Source: Ectobius pallidus
Lineage: Eukaryota > Arthropoda > Insecta > Blattodea > Ectobiidae
Direction: 5' to 3'
Assembly (NCBI GenBank): GCA_964059195.1
Contig: CAXKWD010000002.1
Span: forward strand, 151,979,042 to 152,043,041
Length of the DNA: 64,000 nt
Shown: positions 35,338-45,925 of the stretch, piece after piece
Layout: every line of letters starts with the position of its first letter
Numbering within the stretch: the stretch's first letter is position 1
Position numbers and translations under genes: made by a program
The notes under the pieces: model-generated
Told to the model about the DNA's origin: nothing
The model's database searches: none
What the model saw: the letters and a program-made list of their open reading frames with translations, nothing else

Positions 35338-35945
35338 GGCTGATTCTGATTCAAGTAACAGTGATGAAGCAGTATATGTTCGCAGACCAAGGAATTTTAG
35401 GCCAAGAATAGCCTAAATCTTATGGAACAAACATATGAATTTAATGAGAGATTTAGGTTAGGATTTGATACATTTCGATATGTACTTGATAGAATTGGGA
35501 ACTGTTTAGAGCACCCCACAGCAAAGAATAAAGAACTATCACCAAAGCAACAGCTTCATATTGCTCTTCACTGGTTGGGTAGTGGTGCACAGTATCATCA
35601 CAGTATAAGTATGAATACTTATGTGTAATACTTATACTGTGGTATCATTGTGTCTCTGATATGCATGGTGTTTCAAAAGCAACTGTGTGCAGAACTGTTC
35701 ACAGAGTAGTTACTGCTATAAACCAAACTCTTCTTCAGAATGTTGTATGTTGGCTTGCTGACTGTGGTGAAGTAGTAGCTAGATTCCGTGAACTTGGAGG
35801 TATGCCTTTAGTGTGTGCAATAATGGACGGGACACTGATAAACATTGATGCACCAAGTATGTACGAACCAGCTTTTGTTGATCGCCATGGCAAAGTAACA
35901 AACACAAGCAGCAAACCAAACCTAACCTCAAAATTGATCAGCTGA
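35338..35945 (+). pseudogene. Harbinger (HARBI1-like) transposase, partial
   Basis: The frame from about 35,338 to 35,628 covers an acidic N-terminus and a helical region (FDTFRYVLDRIGN, LSPKQQLHIALHWLGSGAQY). After the 43-bp mini-insert, coding resumes at 35,661 with MHGVSKATVCRTVHRVVTAI (helix-turn-helix-like segment) and FRELGGMPLVCAIMDGTLIN, which carries the first DDE Asp. It ends at KPNLTSKLIS, so the second Asp and Glu are gone. There is also one stop near 35,416 in arm 1 that arm 2 lacks. The copy is a non-autonomous derivative. Removing the mini-insert and one target copy would put both halves in the same frame. Confidence 0.8.
35599..35641. repeat. 43-bp palindromic mini-insert with 7-bp TSD
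   Basis: The sequence starts CACAGTATAAGTAT and ends ATACTTATACTGTG, with a few unpaired central bases, and is flanked by GTATCAT at 35,592-35,598 and 35,642-35,648. It interrupts the Harbinger transposase in a conserved stretch. The mirror copy in arm 2 is 56,339-56,381. Confidence 0.85.
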
Positions 35946-36203
35946 CTAATAACTAATAATATTAGCGAAATGATTTTATGAGTAGTGTACAAATTTTTAT
36001 GAAACAGTAATTTGATGACTAATAAATAATATTATGAGTTCTAATATTATTAGCGAGTTCTATGAAACAGGGCCCTGAACTGTTTTAATTAATTATATTG
36101 CGAGTTGTCAATGAAAAGTGTTTTACATGTACCAGTTGTACTTCTATATTTCAGGGCTTTAAAAATTCGCCATGTGATAAAATTACTGAGAGCTTCATAG
36201 GAC

Positions 36204-36810
36204 ATGGAGACCCAAAAAAGGAAGAAGTGTAGTAATGAATTCAGAAAAGGTAAAAGACTGAAATACTTGCAAGAATCGACTAAAACTTGTTCCAAAATAA
36301 CTAACTTTTATGCAAAACTGCACACAAGGAGTCACCCTGAAAGTGAAAATTGTGGTGAAATAATCTGCCCAGGAATGACCTCGTTCTCAAATTCTTCTCT
36401 TAGTGAAAAAGAAAAACCCCAGTGTAGTGAACGTCCTAATATTAGTTATTATTATGACAAAAGTGAAACTTCAAATATTGATTCTGATTCTAAAACTGAA
36501 GATATACTTCTGATGATAGAAGCTACGCTGTAATCATTGATTGTAGATAATGTAAAAAATGAGTCTACCTCAGTCAAGTCAACAGATTATTTTAAAATTC
36601 TAGAGAAAATGATTTATATGACTTCCATTCTTATCAACCCAAAGAAGATTTACCTTTTTCGGGAGAGAAAAAAAAAACAATCTTTTTCATAAAACAAGCT
36701 GACGGTCAGTCATTCAGTGGAAATAGACAGTGGCTCTCTTACAATAAACACAACAGGAAATTGTTTTGCTTCTTATGCTTGGTTTGTAGCAATGGAAGCC
36801 TACAAAGTTA
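36204..36810 (+). pseudogene. ZMYM/TTF-zinc-finger-type hAT transposase N-terminus
   Basis: A 109-residue frame (Lys-rich start METQKRKKCSNEFRKGKRLK, then a Ser-rich linker) stops at 36,533. Coding-like sequence continues in the next 270 bp (DYFKILEKMIYMTSI, INPKKIYLF) and, clearer in arm 2, FFIKQADGQSFSGNRQWLSY followed by KLFCFLCLVC, the TTF-type zinc-finger start used by ZMYM-like hAT proteins. The DDE/RNase H-like catalytic domain and dimerisation domain are absent. Confidence 0.7.
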
Positions 36811-37017
36811 AAATTAATTATTTCAATAGTTTCGTTTGTTGGTTAATGAACGTTTCATAATTTTGGTACAGAAATATTAAGTAGGTCTACCGTTAAAGCT
36901 TTATCCACGTTAACCTAGGGTGTTTTAAAACCCATTGCCAGACTCCCCGGTATGGCGCCCTCTTATGTCCTACTTCCACCGCCCTCGGGGAGGGTCCAGC
37001 ATGGGCCTGAACCGCAA

Positions 37018-37503
37018 CATACTTTCTGCATCAATTGCTTATCATTCACATGATAACAGTCAGTGGGACACCAACTTAGAATGGCTGTCCAATGGTTTTA
37101 ATGATTTCAATACTGCCATAAAACTACTCCTTTTAGTTTGATGTTAGGTTATAAGCCGAATTGCCCGCTATCAAATTTGTGGGCTCTTAATGTGCTGTTG
37201 CCGGATCAACCGAAACATATTGAACTCAAAGAAAAGTGGGGCAGGGCTCGGCGTAATCTTAGAAGGAGCGATACTAGGGTGCAACAGAGGTACAACCGCA
37301 AACCTGCAGTCATCTCTTTCAAACCAGGTGATAGGGTTTATCTAAAGAACCATCCTATTAGTAAACTCATTAGTAAGTATTTTGATAAATTTCCTCTCCG
37401 ATTCAACGGTCCATACTCTATAAATAAATTTACTACTGCGGTTTCTGTGAATTTAGTGAATTCTGTGAAGGAAATTGTTTCAGAGCGCGTGTCAAACAAC
37501 TGA
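37018..37503 (+). pseudogene. Gypsy B integrase C-terminus
   Basis: After the hAT target site the integrase resumes (ILSASIAYHSHDNSQWDTNL). A small shift near 37,138 leads into a 121-residue frame: YKPNCPLSNLWALNVLLPDQ, RRSDTRVQQRYNRK, SFKPGDRVYLKN, FPLRFNGPYSINKF, ending at 37,503. It matches gypsy A at 2,141-2,560 along its length, including the GPY/F-type module. The mirror copy at 54,476-54,961 differs at a handful of residues (for example NRKPAVI against NRKRAVI). Confidence 0.85.
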
Positions 37504-37559
37504 AACCAGATTAGTTACGATCATTCTCCGGTCGTTCCTTTCTGTTGTCCTCAGGGGTC

Positions 37560-37577
37560 TCCGTGAGTGGTCACGGA
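37560..37577 (+). other. Conserved hairpin 3' of gypsy B pol
   Basis: TCCGTGAGTGGTCACGGA forms a 7-bp stem and 4-nt loop between the flanks CAGGGGTC and AATATGGG, 57 nt after the pol stop. It is the structural counterpart of 2,113-2,130 in gypsy A. Pairs 2-17 and 4-15 are T-A and A-T in A but C-G and G-C in B. Confidence 0.65.
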
Positions 37578-40253
37578 AATATGGGCGCTAGCGTTCCCAG
37601 GCGCCCGAGCTATAAGGTCTACACCGTTTGTCTTTCTTTTCTCAAGTTTTTCTGAAAAATGTATATAAAATCAAAATTTCTGTTTCGACCATTAGTTTCT
37701 TTAGCTCGAAATTTATGTATACGATATATTATATTGCAGTTTTTATATTACCTTTATTTGGTTATAATTTAAAAAACACAGTAACTTGTCATTATTCTTT
37801 TCAAAATGTATTACTTTATTTTGCGTAAGACGCTCATAATTTCAAATTTACTATTCTTAGTCCCACTGCTGTTTTAAGTTTGAATAAGCGAGTTTGTAAT
37901 TTTTTCATTCCAAATTTGTAAATTATCCTTTTTTGGTTTCTTTAGGTGTTATTATATATATTATATATTTTTTTGTAGTCGTATCGCACTTTACTCAGTT
38001 TATTCATGACTATTCAGCAAATTTCCTTCCGGTTGCCCAGTCTATTAATTACCGTGCGGTTCAGTATATTAAATACTGTTTATCTGCAATGTTTCCACCC
38101 TCAATTTATCTGTTCCTGATGTCTTTATTTACGGTTTCTTAAATTTCTTAGATTACATTCTTTTCGTTTTGTAAAAAAAAAAAAAGGTATACATAAATTC
38201 CCATATTTCGTCCGTCTGTCGTCTTCTGAGTTCCGGTTTTTGCTGTTCGTTTTATGTTACCTGTCCATTCTCCTCAGTTTTCGGTTTCTTAATATATTCT
38301 TGTTCTACATACCTGCCTCCAGTTAGAGGCACCTCCGTCACAACTCTCCATTTATGATATCCCAACCATGAGCTACTAAAATTTTAAAAAACATGTAAAT
38401 ATACTGGGAACATATCTTTTATTAATACTAAAACAACTTCCAGTATTTCTCTAATTAATTATGCTGTTCACGCTGGAATTCATCGGTCAAATACAACCAT
38501 TTGCCACACTGTCCAGTGGTGAAGATATAAATTTAGGCTCAATATATTCCCTTGTTTTTACATCAATTTCTCAAGGGAAACAAAATCAATTGATCATGAC
38601 CTTCATTCATATATTGGCGTGGGTATTCAGATGCTCTAACGATAATGACGCATTAACTAATGATAAATAAATAATAAAAGCCCTGATTGATGACAATTAA
38701 GCTTTAAGCTTTTCGATGTGAGTTAACACTGAAGCATAGATATTATGCATAAATTATTTTTGCCAAAGCATGTAATTTGGTAAATTTTGATCATTATTAT
38801 CATTTTTCTATATCGGTTTTGAGTTTAGTGTGGGGTTTGCATTTTGCTGCTGTTGTTTTGGCAGTCTCTTACTTCTTAACGGGAGGGCATGTCGTGGAAG
38901 AGATTTCGTTTTTGAACCTTGTTCATGGACCACTGGTAATCACAGTAGCAGGGCATGTACATTGGTTTACGTTTCCGGTCCCAGTACCGAAGAGTTAGGT
39001 TTCCTTTTTTCTGATTCCCGTTGCAGTATTAAAACGTAATTTCTATTCAAATGATAATGGAAACCTACCCTCTAGCTATGCCTAGATATCTTGAAGAATT
39101 TGTGCACTCTTAGTTTTGGAGACAAATTATCTTTGAAATTATTCCTCGCCTCCCCCGTCTGTCTTTCACCGAATCTCCCATCCTTTCTTTTCACCTAATT
39201 CGAAACCTGTTTCCTCCCATTTAAACGCTAAAATTTATTTAAAAATGGAAAGAAAGTTCCATGCATCAAAATTATACATATATACATTACATTCATTAAA
39301 TGTTAAATTTTTATATTTCCAATTTGGAAGGCACTGATATAGGTCATGTGTGACTGCTTTCTATCTTACTAATTTTATGTAAATAATTTTGATTATCTCT
39401 ATATATATATAAAAGGCTTTGTCCTGACTGACAGGAATCAACGTAGAGCCTAAACTATAACAGGTAGAGACTTGGAATTTCGACAGTACCTTCGTTTCAT
39501 AATGTAGGTGCTCACTAAGAAAGGATTTTGAAATATTCTGTTTCTAAATGCCAAAAAATTAAATGTTTTTTAGAATACATAATCCCTTTTTACACATAAT
39601 TATCGAAACAAAATCACAGAACATATTGTTGCCAGTTTTATCAAATGGGTTTGGATTAAATGAAATCTAAGTTTGACAAATTAGAGAAGGTATCAATACA
39701 CGGCCTCCTTTATTGTATGCCTCCTTTAGGAGGCCGTGATCAATATAATTCATGTTATCTGTCTGGCGCGATGCCCAGCGAAATCTACTGAACGCTGAGA
39801 TCTGAAATTTTAAACCTAGGTGGGCTTGCGACGTACTTTTCTTTACTTTAATTTACAATTTAAAGTTTATTTTATTAATCTTTCTTTCAATAGTATATCT
39901 TTACGTAATCTGCTCTGACGTCTGATAAACTATCGTGACAGTGACCCAGTTACCCAGTTACGTAAGTACACCTGTTTTAACATTCCAAGGTACGGCTCGC
40001 GTATACTAACATCCCAATGCTAATGTCAATGCACCACGTCTACAGGGTGTTCTCAAACTTCTTCATTGTAATTTCACTTTTATAAAAATTCTCTTTTATT
40101 GGTGGAAATACTTATTTAGGGCGCCATCCACCAATTTATCATCTAATTCACAAATCGAATTACTACCACAATTAATTTCTCACTTGATTATGTATTTTTT
40201 CTTCTTTTAAGTCCAGTCACAGTATATTATATATATAAGGTTATATATGTGCC
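37578..40253. other. Non-coding remainder of arm 1
   Basis: Probably gypsy B 3' sequence followed by other repeats; no gene is supported. The frames at 38,461-39,039 are open in both arms but short, unrecognised and not motif-bearing. A 10-bp-stem hairpin with CACGGCCTCC/GGAGGCCGTG lies at 39,699-39,738. TCTCTATATATATATAAAAGG at about 39,395 resembles Helitron-type starts, but no matching 3' end was found. Confidence 0.4.
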
Positions 40254-40599
40254 TCTCGGCATAGCTTTTAAACAGTGGAGATAGGGTAGGATTCTTAATA
40301 TTTAAAGGGGTTAATATGTTTATTTCACCACTTGAAAAATAAAGCCACTTTAACTAAATTTTTTTTTCAACAAATAACAATAATATTTTATTCAACAATA
40401 TTCAGGTTGTTTGTACTAATTTTACAGATTTAATTTTAAATTACACTAGTTTTAATTCTTTATATATTTATGTCAAAGATCTGCTCATCAACAATATATT
40501 TGCTACAATTATAACTATTTATATACCATTATTATCCAAAATCAACGTTTACAGGATGAAGAACTACGTATTCGTTAGTGGTTCAACCACTTATAAACA
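40254..40599. other. Spacer start, no gene
   Basis: AT-rich sequence between the inner edge of arm 1 and the 3' tail of the R2-like LINE. Confidence 0.4.
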
Positions 40600-43500
40600 C
40601 CCTATTTATTTATTTAATCTTCCCATAGTTATGGGTTGCCTACACAGACAAAGAGTACCAGAAAAAAAACAGAAAGGTAATTGAACATAGAACATTGAAA
40701 GAAAAAGAGAATAAAATTAATACAAAATAGAAAATCATTAACAGTTACGATTAGGATTTATATATGTGATTCCTCAGTATTGAAACAGATCCTCTGAGGG
40801 TTGCTAAAGCAACTTCAGTTATAACTGATGGAGGAAGTCCCAATCTCTTGAAGGTGTTCAACATGAAAGTAGTAACAGTTCCTCTTGCTCCTACCATGAG
40901 TCCAATGACTTCAAGTTCTTTGAGATTGTAGTTATCACGATAGTAAGGGATGGTAGGATTATAAATGTCTTGCTTTTCCTTGTTAACATCTTGCGGCTGT
41001 GCCTCATTCACTTCGAAACGCACAGTAGGATCAATTATAAATCCGGATCGTGTGTTTCTTTGAAAAGCAATGATATCAATTCGCCTCGTAGTCCCGGTGG
41101 TAGAGAGACCATGCACCTCTTCAAAAGTAGTATAATCAGCATCTTTAAGGGCATTTGCAACAATTGACCGTACTGTATGGTGTCTGATGTTTCGAAGGAT
41201 TTCGCCATGCGGACAGGAACCCAGAACATGTGCAAGAGTTTCTACCTCGTTGTGGCAACGCCGACAACGGTTGTCCTGAGCTCTACCCGGCACAGCGCGC
41301 ACTGCAGCAACATTTCCCACCATTTTCAAACAGTCACGCCATTCGCTGCAAGACAGACCAACATGATTCCATATCCACCTGTTTGTAGGCGTGTGCTGTT
41401 TAAATAAGATGACACCCTTCCCTTTTTGTGGGTGATTACACCATATATCAAATTCTTTAGTTCTGAGATGGTCTCGAACCTTTTTAGCATTAAGGAAACT
41501 GCCGTCTTTATAAAATAGACTGTCGTCTGACTCTACATTAATCTGCTTAAGGCACTGTAAACTTTCATGTTGGAGATTACGAGTTTGCAGAATATAAGAA
41601 TTCTGAGTCTTATATAGGCATCTCAGTGCATTGATTTGCTGCAATATTACTTCCCATTTTGTTCTGAATATCCCTAATCCTTTATATTTCCTAGGGCTGT
41701 AGATCATTGCATCTGGGATATCCATGGGAAGGCTTAGCATTTCCTTCAGCGCACTTCTGATTAGTCTGTCTGCATCGTCCAGGAATTTTTTTGGGATCAG
41801 CTCAGGAGGAGTAGTCTGAAACTTATAAATTAGGGAAGGACAGACAGAAGAATTAAGGATGTGATATTTTTGATCTGCATACAGGAATGGTGAAGATGCT
41901 AGATTGTCCAGTTTATTATTTAGGTCATTTAACGTAGAACTACAATTGAATACAATGGAATCCAAAAAATTAACTCCGAGGTATCGGATAGATTCATTTT
42001 TACTGATGGAGTGTATCTCAAAATCAGGATATATAGAAAGGTTTCTTTCAATGAGACGGCCTTTGTCAATATTAATGACAACAGACTTTGTTGGATTTAG
42101 CTTCAATCCAATTTCTGAGAATCTCTTGATGGCCAACTTAGCGAGTTCAGTTGCAGAAGCTTCATCGTTACCAATAAGCACAGTATCATCCGCAAATCCT
42201 AGTACAGTCATGGGAGTTAATCCAGCAACAAGTTCAAAACCAAATTTTGATGCAATAGTTGGTTCACACAACTCATTCAAAATGTGATCGGTAGCCAAGT
42301 TGTACAAGGCAGGTGACAATGGAGAACCTTGCATAACACCTTTACGCAGTTGAATAATTTTAGTTCTTTTATTATTTGATTGAATTTGTGTAGTGTTTGC
42401 TTCTTGTAAAGCTCCAATGAGATTGACCAGTTGCGAAGGAGCTGGGGAATTCAATAACGTAGCCCTGAGGTGATTATGGCCAATGTTGTCAAAGGCTTTA
42501 GCTATATCAAGGAAAACGATTGTTACTTTAGTCTTTTTAGTTTTTGCTGAGTGAAGAATAGATTGAAGGATGTTTGTATTTATTAGTGTTCCAGGATATT
42601 TAGAAAACCAGTCTGGAAGTCATTAAAAGAAATATATTGGCGCAATCTGCTATCAAGTATGCGATCGACGAACAACAGAACAGATTGTTATTGGACGCCA
42701 ACTAGAAATGTCCATACCATCACCAGATTTAGGTACTAGAACTGTTCTCGCTTCTTGTAGACAGGGTGGAATTATTCCGGATTTCAGCATTCTTGTGGTT
42801 ATTAAACTAATCACTTCATATGCGAGATCATCCTTTATAGCTCTAACTAAGACATGGTCAGGACCTGGTGAAGTGTCCACTGCAATGCCGTTAACTGCGT
42901 AAGCGACCTCCTGCCTTGTCACTATAGGATCAAATGTATCATTGTTCATTTGCCTTTCGACCTCATTAGTATTGTTTGGATACTCAGGTAAAACACAATC
43001 ATTAGGACTGGAAAAGAGGTTAGTGAAATGATCAGAAATAGTATCAATATCGATGTTACATGATTCACTTTTGTCGTTCAAGACTGATCTGATTGCTTCT
43101 CTTCTTTGGTTGTAGTACTGAAATTGTATTAATTTATATTGAAATTTACTACGTCTTCTTTCCCTTTCTCGTTTCGTTGCTCTTTGAGGATTAGATGAAT
43201 TGGAATAGCTTTTCTGAATTCCAGAATTTTTCTTGTTTTTCCTTGCTTCTATATATCTCTTAGCAGGGTGTTTAGGGCCAGGTAGAAGATCTATTGAATC
43301 AGCTAAGAACAAAGTGAAATCTTTGACAGCATTAAAAAATTCTTTTTCATTTAATTCACTTTTAAAAGTTCTTATCCAAGATTCCAGCTTGGCTTTATAA
43401 AGTTCAATAGCTGGTTTAGGGGAAAAATCAGATATAGCCTTTTGTTTAACGTTAAAATTATGAGTTGATTGAGAGTTGTCTTTATCTTTATGAGTTATTA

Positions 43501-43900
43501 AGTGCCTGCTTTCTTTGGGGTGAGCCCGGCTGATGTGAATTCTGACTCCATGTCTTCCTTTAAAGATCTTTTCGCAGTGTGGGCAATCGTCACTATCTAT
43601 ATTTTGTGAATCGTATTGCCTTTCATGACTGTCTGAATTTCTTCCATCATTATTATTATTATTCCCATTCAGCACTGAACTAGATAATTCATTTTCACTG
43701 AGCATAGAATGTGATAACTCATTCTCACTGAGTATGGAATCTTGAGATGGCCCGTGACTTCTGGCTATATGAATGTTTATTCCACGAGAAGTGAATGTAT
43801 TCTGACATAGTTTACATTTCACAAGATTGTTGACATTATTACATGATGTGGAGGCACCTGGTATATCATTATCCAAATTCATTGGGACGAGATCTTTATC
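40600..43900 (-). mobile_element. R2-clade-like LINE, near full coding length
   Basis: A single minus-strand ORF type with N-terminal C2H2 fingers, RT and a C-terminal CCHC plus restriction-like endonuclease identifies the R2/early-branching LINE group rather than APE-type LINEs. The 3' region ends with a hairpin-prone CCCATAACTATGGG, then AGATTAAATAAATAAATAG at about 40,600. No 28S rDNA flanks the tail, so it is not at the canonical R2 site. The 5' end lies just above 43,882. Confidence 0.8.
40751..43882 (-). pseudogene. R2-like ORF: C2H2 fingers, RT, CCHC, RLE endonuclease
   Basis: From Met at 43,882: two C2H2 fingers (CKLCQNTFTSRGINIHIARS then H, and CPHCEKIFKGRHGVRIHISR then AH), a Ser/Asn-rich linker with an internal SENELS repeat, a pre-RT region (SWRPITICSV), and RT with FLDIAKAFDN, GVMQGSPLSPALYN and LGFADDTVLIG (catalytic DD intact). 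Next is CRRCHNEVETLAHVLGSC (C-x2-C-x8-H-x4-C). The endonuclease has RRIDIIAF and GFIIDPTVRFE, the two Asp positions of PD-(D/E)XK-type RLEs. Two compensating indels at roughly 42,660 and 42,600 shift a segment of about 24 codons and create stops; both halves are otherwise in the same frame. Total about 1,040 residues, normal for R2. Decay is slight, so the insertion is fairly recent. Confidence 0.85.
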
Positions 43901-44466
43901 AAAGAAATTGATAGCTACAAATATTGAGCCACAACATTTTAAAGGTGCATTTATCCTTTTATGAAGCCTGTGAAAAGTTATGCTATTCTATAAAATTCAC
44001 ATGTAACTATGCAAATAAACAACTTACAATCTTCCAGCAAGTTGGTTATTTTGGTATTAAGGTTCACAAATAATATATTTTGTGAAGATAACACTTCCAC
44101 ACAAATATTTAAATGTCACCTATGTCTTGCAGAGTTTACCCGCTCGAAGAGAATATTATTTATTTAATATGCTGGACTTATTATAGCAGTGAAAATCTTT
44201 CCATTCTGCACAGGCATGGCCTCCTGGTACAACTTCTACCTTAACTTTTCCGTCAGGAAGTGGAAACTTTGGATTACTGTATTTCTGTTAAATCTTCTAA
44301 TTTTTCTACAAGTCCTGTTTTACCCTGATTTCTACAATAGCAATCTATTAGTCAAACATAAATTAGAATCTACAGAACTAGAGTTACCAATACTCTTTTA
44401 TATTTCCAAAAACCAAAAGAAGTGTCTGATATTAATAGTTTTTATACTCAACAAGAAGTAGATTAG
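43901..44466. other. No gene supported
   Basis: AT-rich gap between the LINE start and the LTR. The 44,189-44,461 frame has no motif. Confidence 0.4.
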
Positions 44467-45033
44467 TGTTGTTCTTCATTCTTCTTGTCATTCCTTCTTC
44501 TGTCCGATGTCCATTTCCTGTAGGATTCCATTCCACATCTAAGCCTCACTTAGACTCGGCCCATTTCTTCTCCTCCCAGCGGATGTTCGCTGCCGGCGGC
44601 CACGACATAAGCCAACTAACGCTCAGTCTCATTCTCATCCACAGCTACCTCCACATAGCCATCAATCGTTGATTCCCAGTTTAGATGGTCGCCTCCAATT
44701 CAAGTCTGACAGGGAACGTCAGGCCACTACGTCGTTACGACTGCCGCTCATTCCAGGCCTCGTCCACCAACTCCACAACCTTCTACTTCAGCCTTCCAAT
44801 TCTGACTCTCGACGCCGACTGTCTGGTTCTTACTGACCCCCCCTTCTCCTCTCAGCGGCAGGCATTAACGGTCTTCTTTTTTAAATTTCCTGCGCGCGCA
44901 TGCGCACTTTCCTCTTCCTGCAATTCAAACAAAACTGACACAGTATCGATAGTTTCTATGGTTTCCTTTGTTTATGAATAGTTCCCTCGTGGTCCATAGC
45001 ACTTTTTATACGTAACGTAAACACAACGTTACA
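44467..45033 (-). repeat. 3' LTR of gypsy D
   Basis: On the minus strand the LTR starts TGTAACGTTGTG directly after a purine-rich tract (AGAAAGGGAAGAA, about 45,034-45,046) and ends ...AACAACA at 44,467, giving TG...CA ends and 567 bp. A TATAAAAAG box lies about 25 nt into it, suitable for an LTR promoter. The partner LTR is not in the window because the element is truncated at about 45,740. Confidence 0.65.
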
Positions 45034-45050
45034 TTCTTCCCTTTCTTACC

Positions 45051-45089
45051 AAAAAAAAATGTTCCTTTCATAAGGGAACATTTTTTTTT
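45051..45089. other. Hairpin between pol stop and LTR of gypsy D
   Basis: A perfect 15-bp stem (nine A then TGTTCC, paired with GGAACA then nine T) with a 9-nt loop. It fills the gap between the integrase stop at 45,090 and the polypurine tract. Confidence 0.7.
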
Positions 45090-45740
45090 TCAAACAACCA
45101 GGGAAGGTCTATACTGGTACAAAAGTTTTAAATCCTTTGCATGCCACTTCCCTAACTTTTTGCCATAGCGGTTCGTCAACTCATAACTGTTCTCACTGAT
45201 CCTTTTCTTTATGATGTAAGGACCAAGAAATTTTTCACTTAAGCCTGCTGTATAACCTTGCGCTGAATCACTATGTTTAAAGTTTCTTCTCAACACTAGG
45301 TCTCCCGGGCAAAATTTCACTTCTCTCCTTCGGAGATTATAATAATGGCTCGACTTTTCATAAGCAGTTTCTAAGTTATGCCTGACCATTAGATTTACCT
45401 TTCTCAACCTATCTAACCTATCAATCCAACTCTTTGGAAGTTCTTTAACTATAGGCTGGTTTTCAATAACATTTAGTCTACTTAAAACTTCAGCCTCCTT
45501 CCCAAAATTTAGCATATAAGGAGTGCATCCAGTGGAACTATGTTTAGCAGTATTCAAAGCAAAAGTAAATTCTTTTAAATAAACATCCCAGACAGTTTGA
45601 TCATTTTGAATGTAACTAGCAATCATAGTTTTCAATACCCGATTAACTCTTTCTACTGGATTTCCTTGTGGTGAATATACTGGAAGATAACAAGGAGTTA
45701 CATTAAATGTTTTAGCTATAGTTCGCAGTAAAGAGCAATG
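45090..45740 (-). pseudogene. Gypsy D integrase C-terminal half
   Basis: The minus strand from about 45,740 reads RTIAKTFNVTPCYLP, YSPQGNPVERVNR with the catalytic Glu, then the 181-residue open frame (NDQTVWDVYLKEFTFALNTA, KHSSTGCTPYMLNFGKEAEV, RREVKFCPGDLVLRRNF, LSEKFLGPYIIKKRISENSY) ending at 45,090. This is the C-terminal half of a gypsy integrase including a GPY/F-type module, from a lineage different from A, B and C. The two Asp of the triad lie beyond the truncation. The open frame and clean LTR suggest it is younger than gypsy A. Confidence 0.8.
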
Positions 45741-45925
45741 TATGATTCCCTCGTAAGGGCACCATATGTGATGTACAAAGGCACAGCAAAGTCTATTCCT
45801 GTAATTTCGAATGGACTTGTAGGTCTTAGTCGGTCAGCTGGAAGTGGAGCTTTAATTGCATCTGCGCGTCTGTTCTGTAAAAGGTGGGACTTCTTTGTAA
45901 TGGAATGGACACTGCCCAGAAAGTG
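45741..45925 (-). pseudogene. BEL/Pao integrase fragment
   Basis: The minus strand reads APLPADRLRPTSPFEITGID then FAVPLYI and SYIALYC. The P-F-x-x-x-G-I-D-F-A segment with APLPxDR before it is characteristic of BEL/Pao integrases, where this Asp is the first of the DDE triad. The fragment abuts the gypsy D integrase at about 45,740 with no spacer, so an unrelated retroelement is fused or recombined at this point. Only about 60 codons are recognisable. Confidence 0.65.

Larger units (their letters stand above)
34572..36074 (+). mobile_element. PIF/Harbinger element inside the hAT
   Basis: The TIR GGCCCTGTTTCATAGAAC lies at 34,572 and, reversed, at 36,074, with CTG on both sides (34,569-34,571 and 36,075-36,077) as a 3-bp TSD. 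Subterminal regions are rich in TAATATTAG repeats on both sides. It contains a truncated HARBI1-like transposase, a hAT MITE and a 43-bp mini-insert. PIF/Harbinger elements usually duplicate TWA, so a CTG target is unusual. The left end is absent from arm 2. Confidence 0.85.
33904..37009 (+). mobile_element. ZMYM-like hAT element with 8-bp TSD inside gypsy B
   Basis: The element begins CAGGGATGTGCTGG and ends CCAGCATGGGCCTG, flanked by AACCGCAA at 33,896-33,903 and 37,010-37,017. CAG...CTG ends and an 8-bp TSD are hAT hallmarks. It contains a Harbinger (34,572-36,074) and an N-terminal transposase remnant (36,204-36,810). The C-terminal catalytic part is missing, so it is a deletion derivative. 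Its right half is mirrored in arm 2. Confidence 0.85.
31804..37577 (+). mobile_element. Ty3/gypsy element B, truncated and multiply interrupted
   Basis: Three plus-strand pieces, 31,804-32,087, 33,465-33,903 and 37,018-37,503, read in order as integrase N-terminus, core and C-terminus of a gypsy element closely related to gypsy A. They are separated by a tRNA-like palindrome with a 12-bp TSD and by a ZMYM-like hAT with an 8-bp TSD. Gag, protease and RT are absent. The C-terminal piece and 3' region are mirrored in arm 2. Confidence 0.9.
26572..40253 (+). repeat. Arm 1 of a large inverted duplication
   Basis: This segment is repeated in reverse complement at 51,727-59,482. Outer homology ends at 26,572 / 59,482 (ACATCCGTATGTTAAGC on this side) and inner homology at 40,253 / 51,727 (TATATATGTGCC). 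Every recognisable element in arm 2 has its mirror here, and encoded stretches differ by 0-3 residues per 70-120, suggesting roughly 1-2% divergence. Arm 1 contains 29,188-35,136, which arm 2 lacks. A spacer of 11.5 kb separates the arms. Confidence 0.95.

Noticed and set aside
36500..36520. Second hammerhead at a CTGATGA match
   Set aside because: No GAAA or stem partner at suitable spacing. The same holds for CTGATGA near 1,571 and 11,198.
38461..39039. Small conserved genes in both arms
   Set aside because: They are conserved between the arms only because the arms are recent duplicates; no recognisable domains.
39395..39740. Helitron
   Set aside because: TCTCTATATATATATAAAA resembles a Helitron start, but no CTRR 3' end with a hairpin about 10 nt before it was found.
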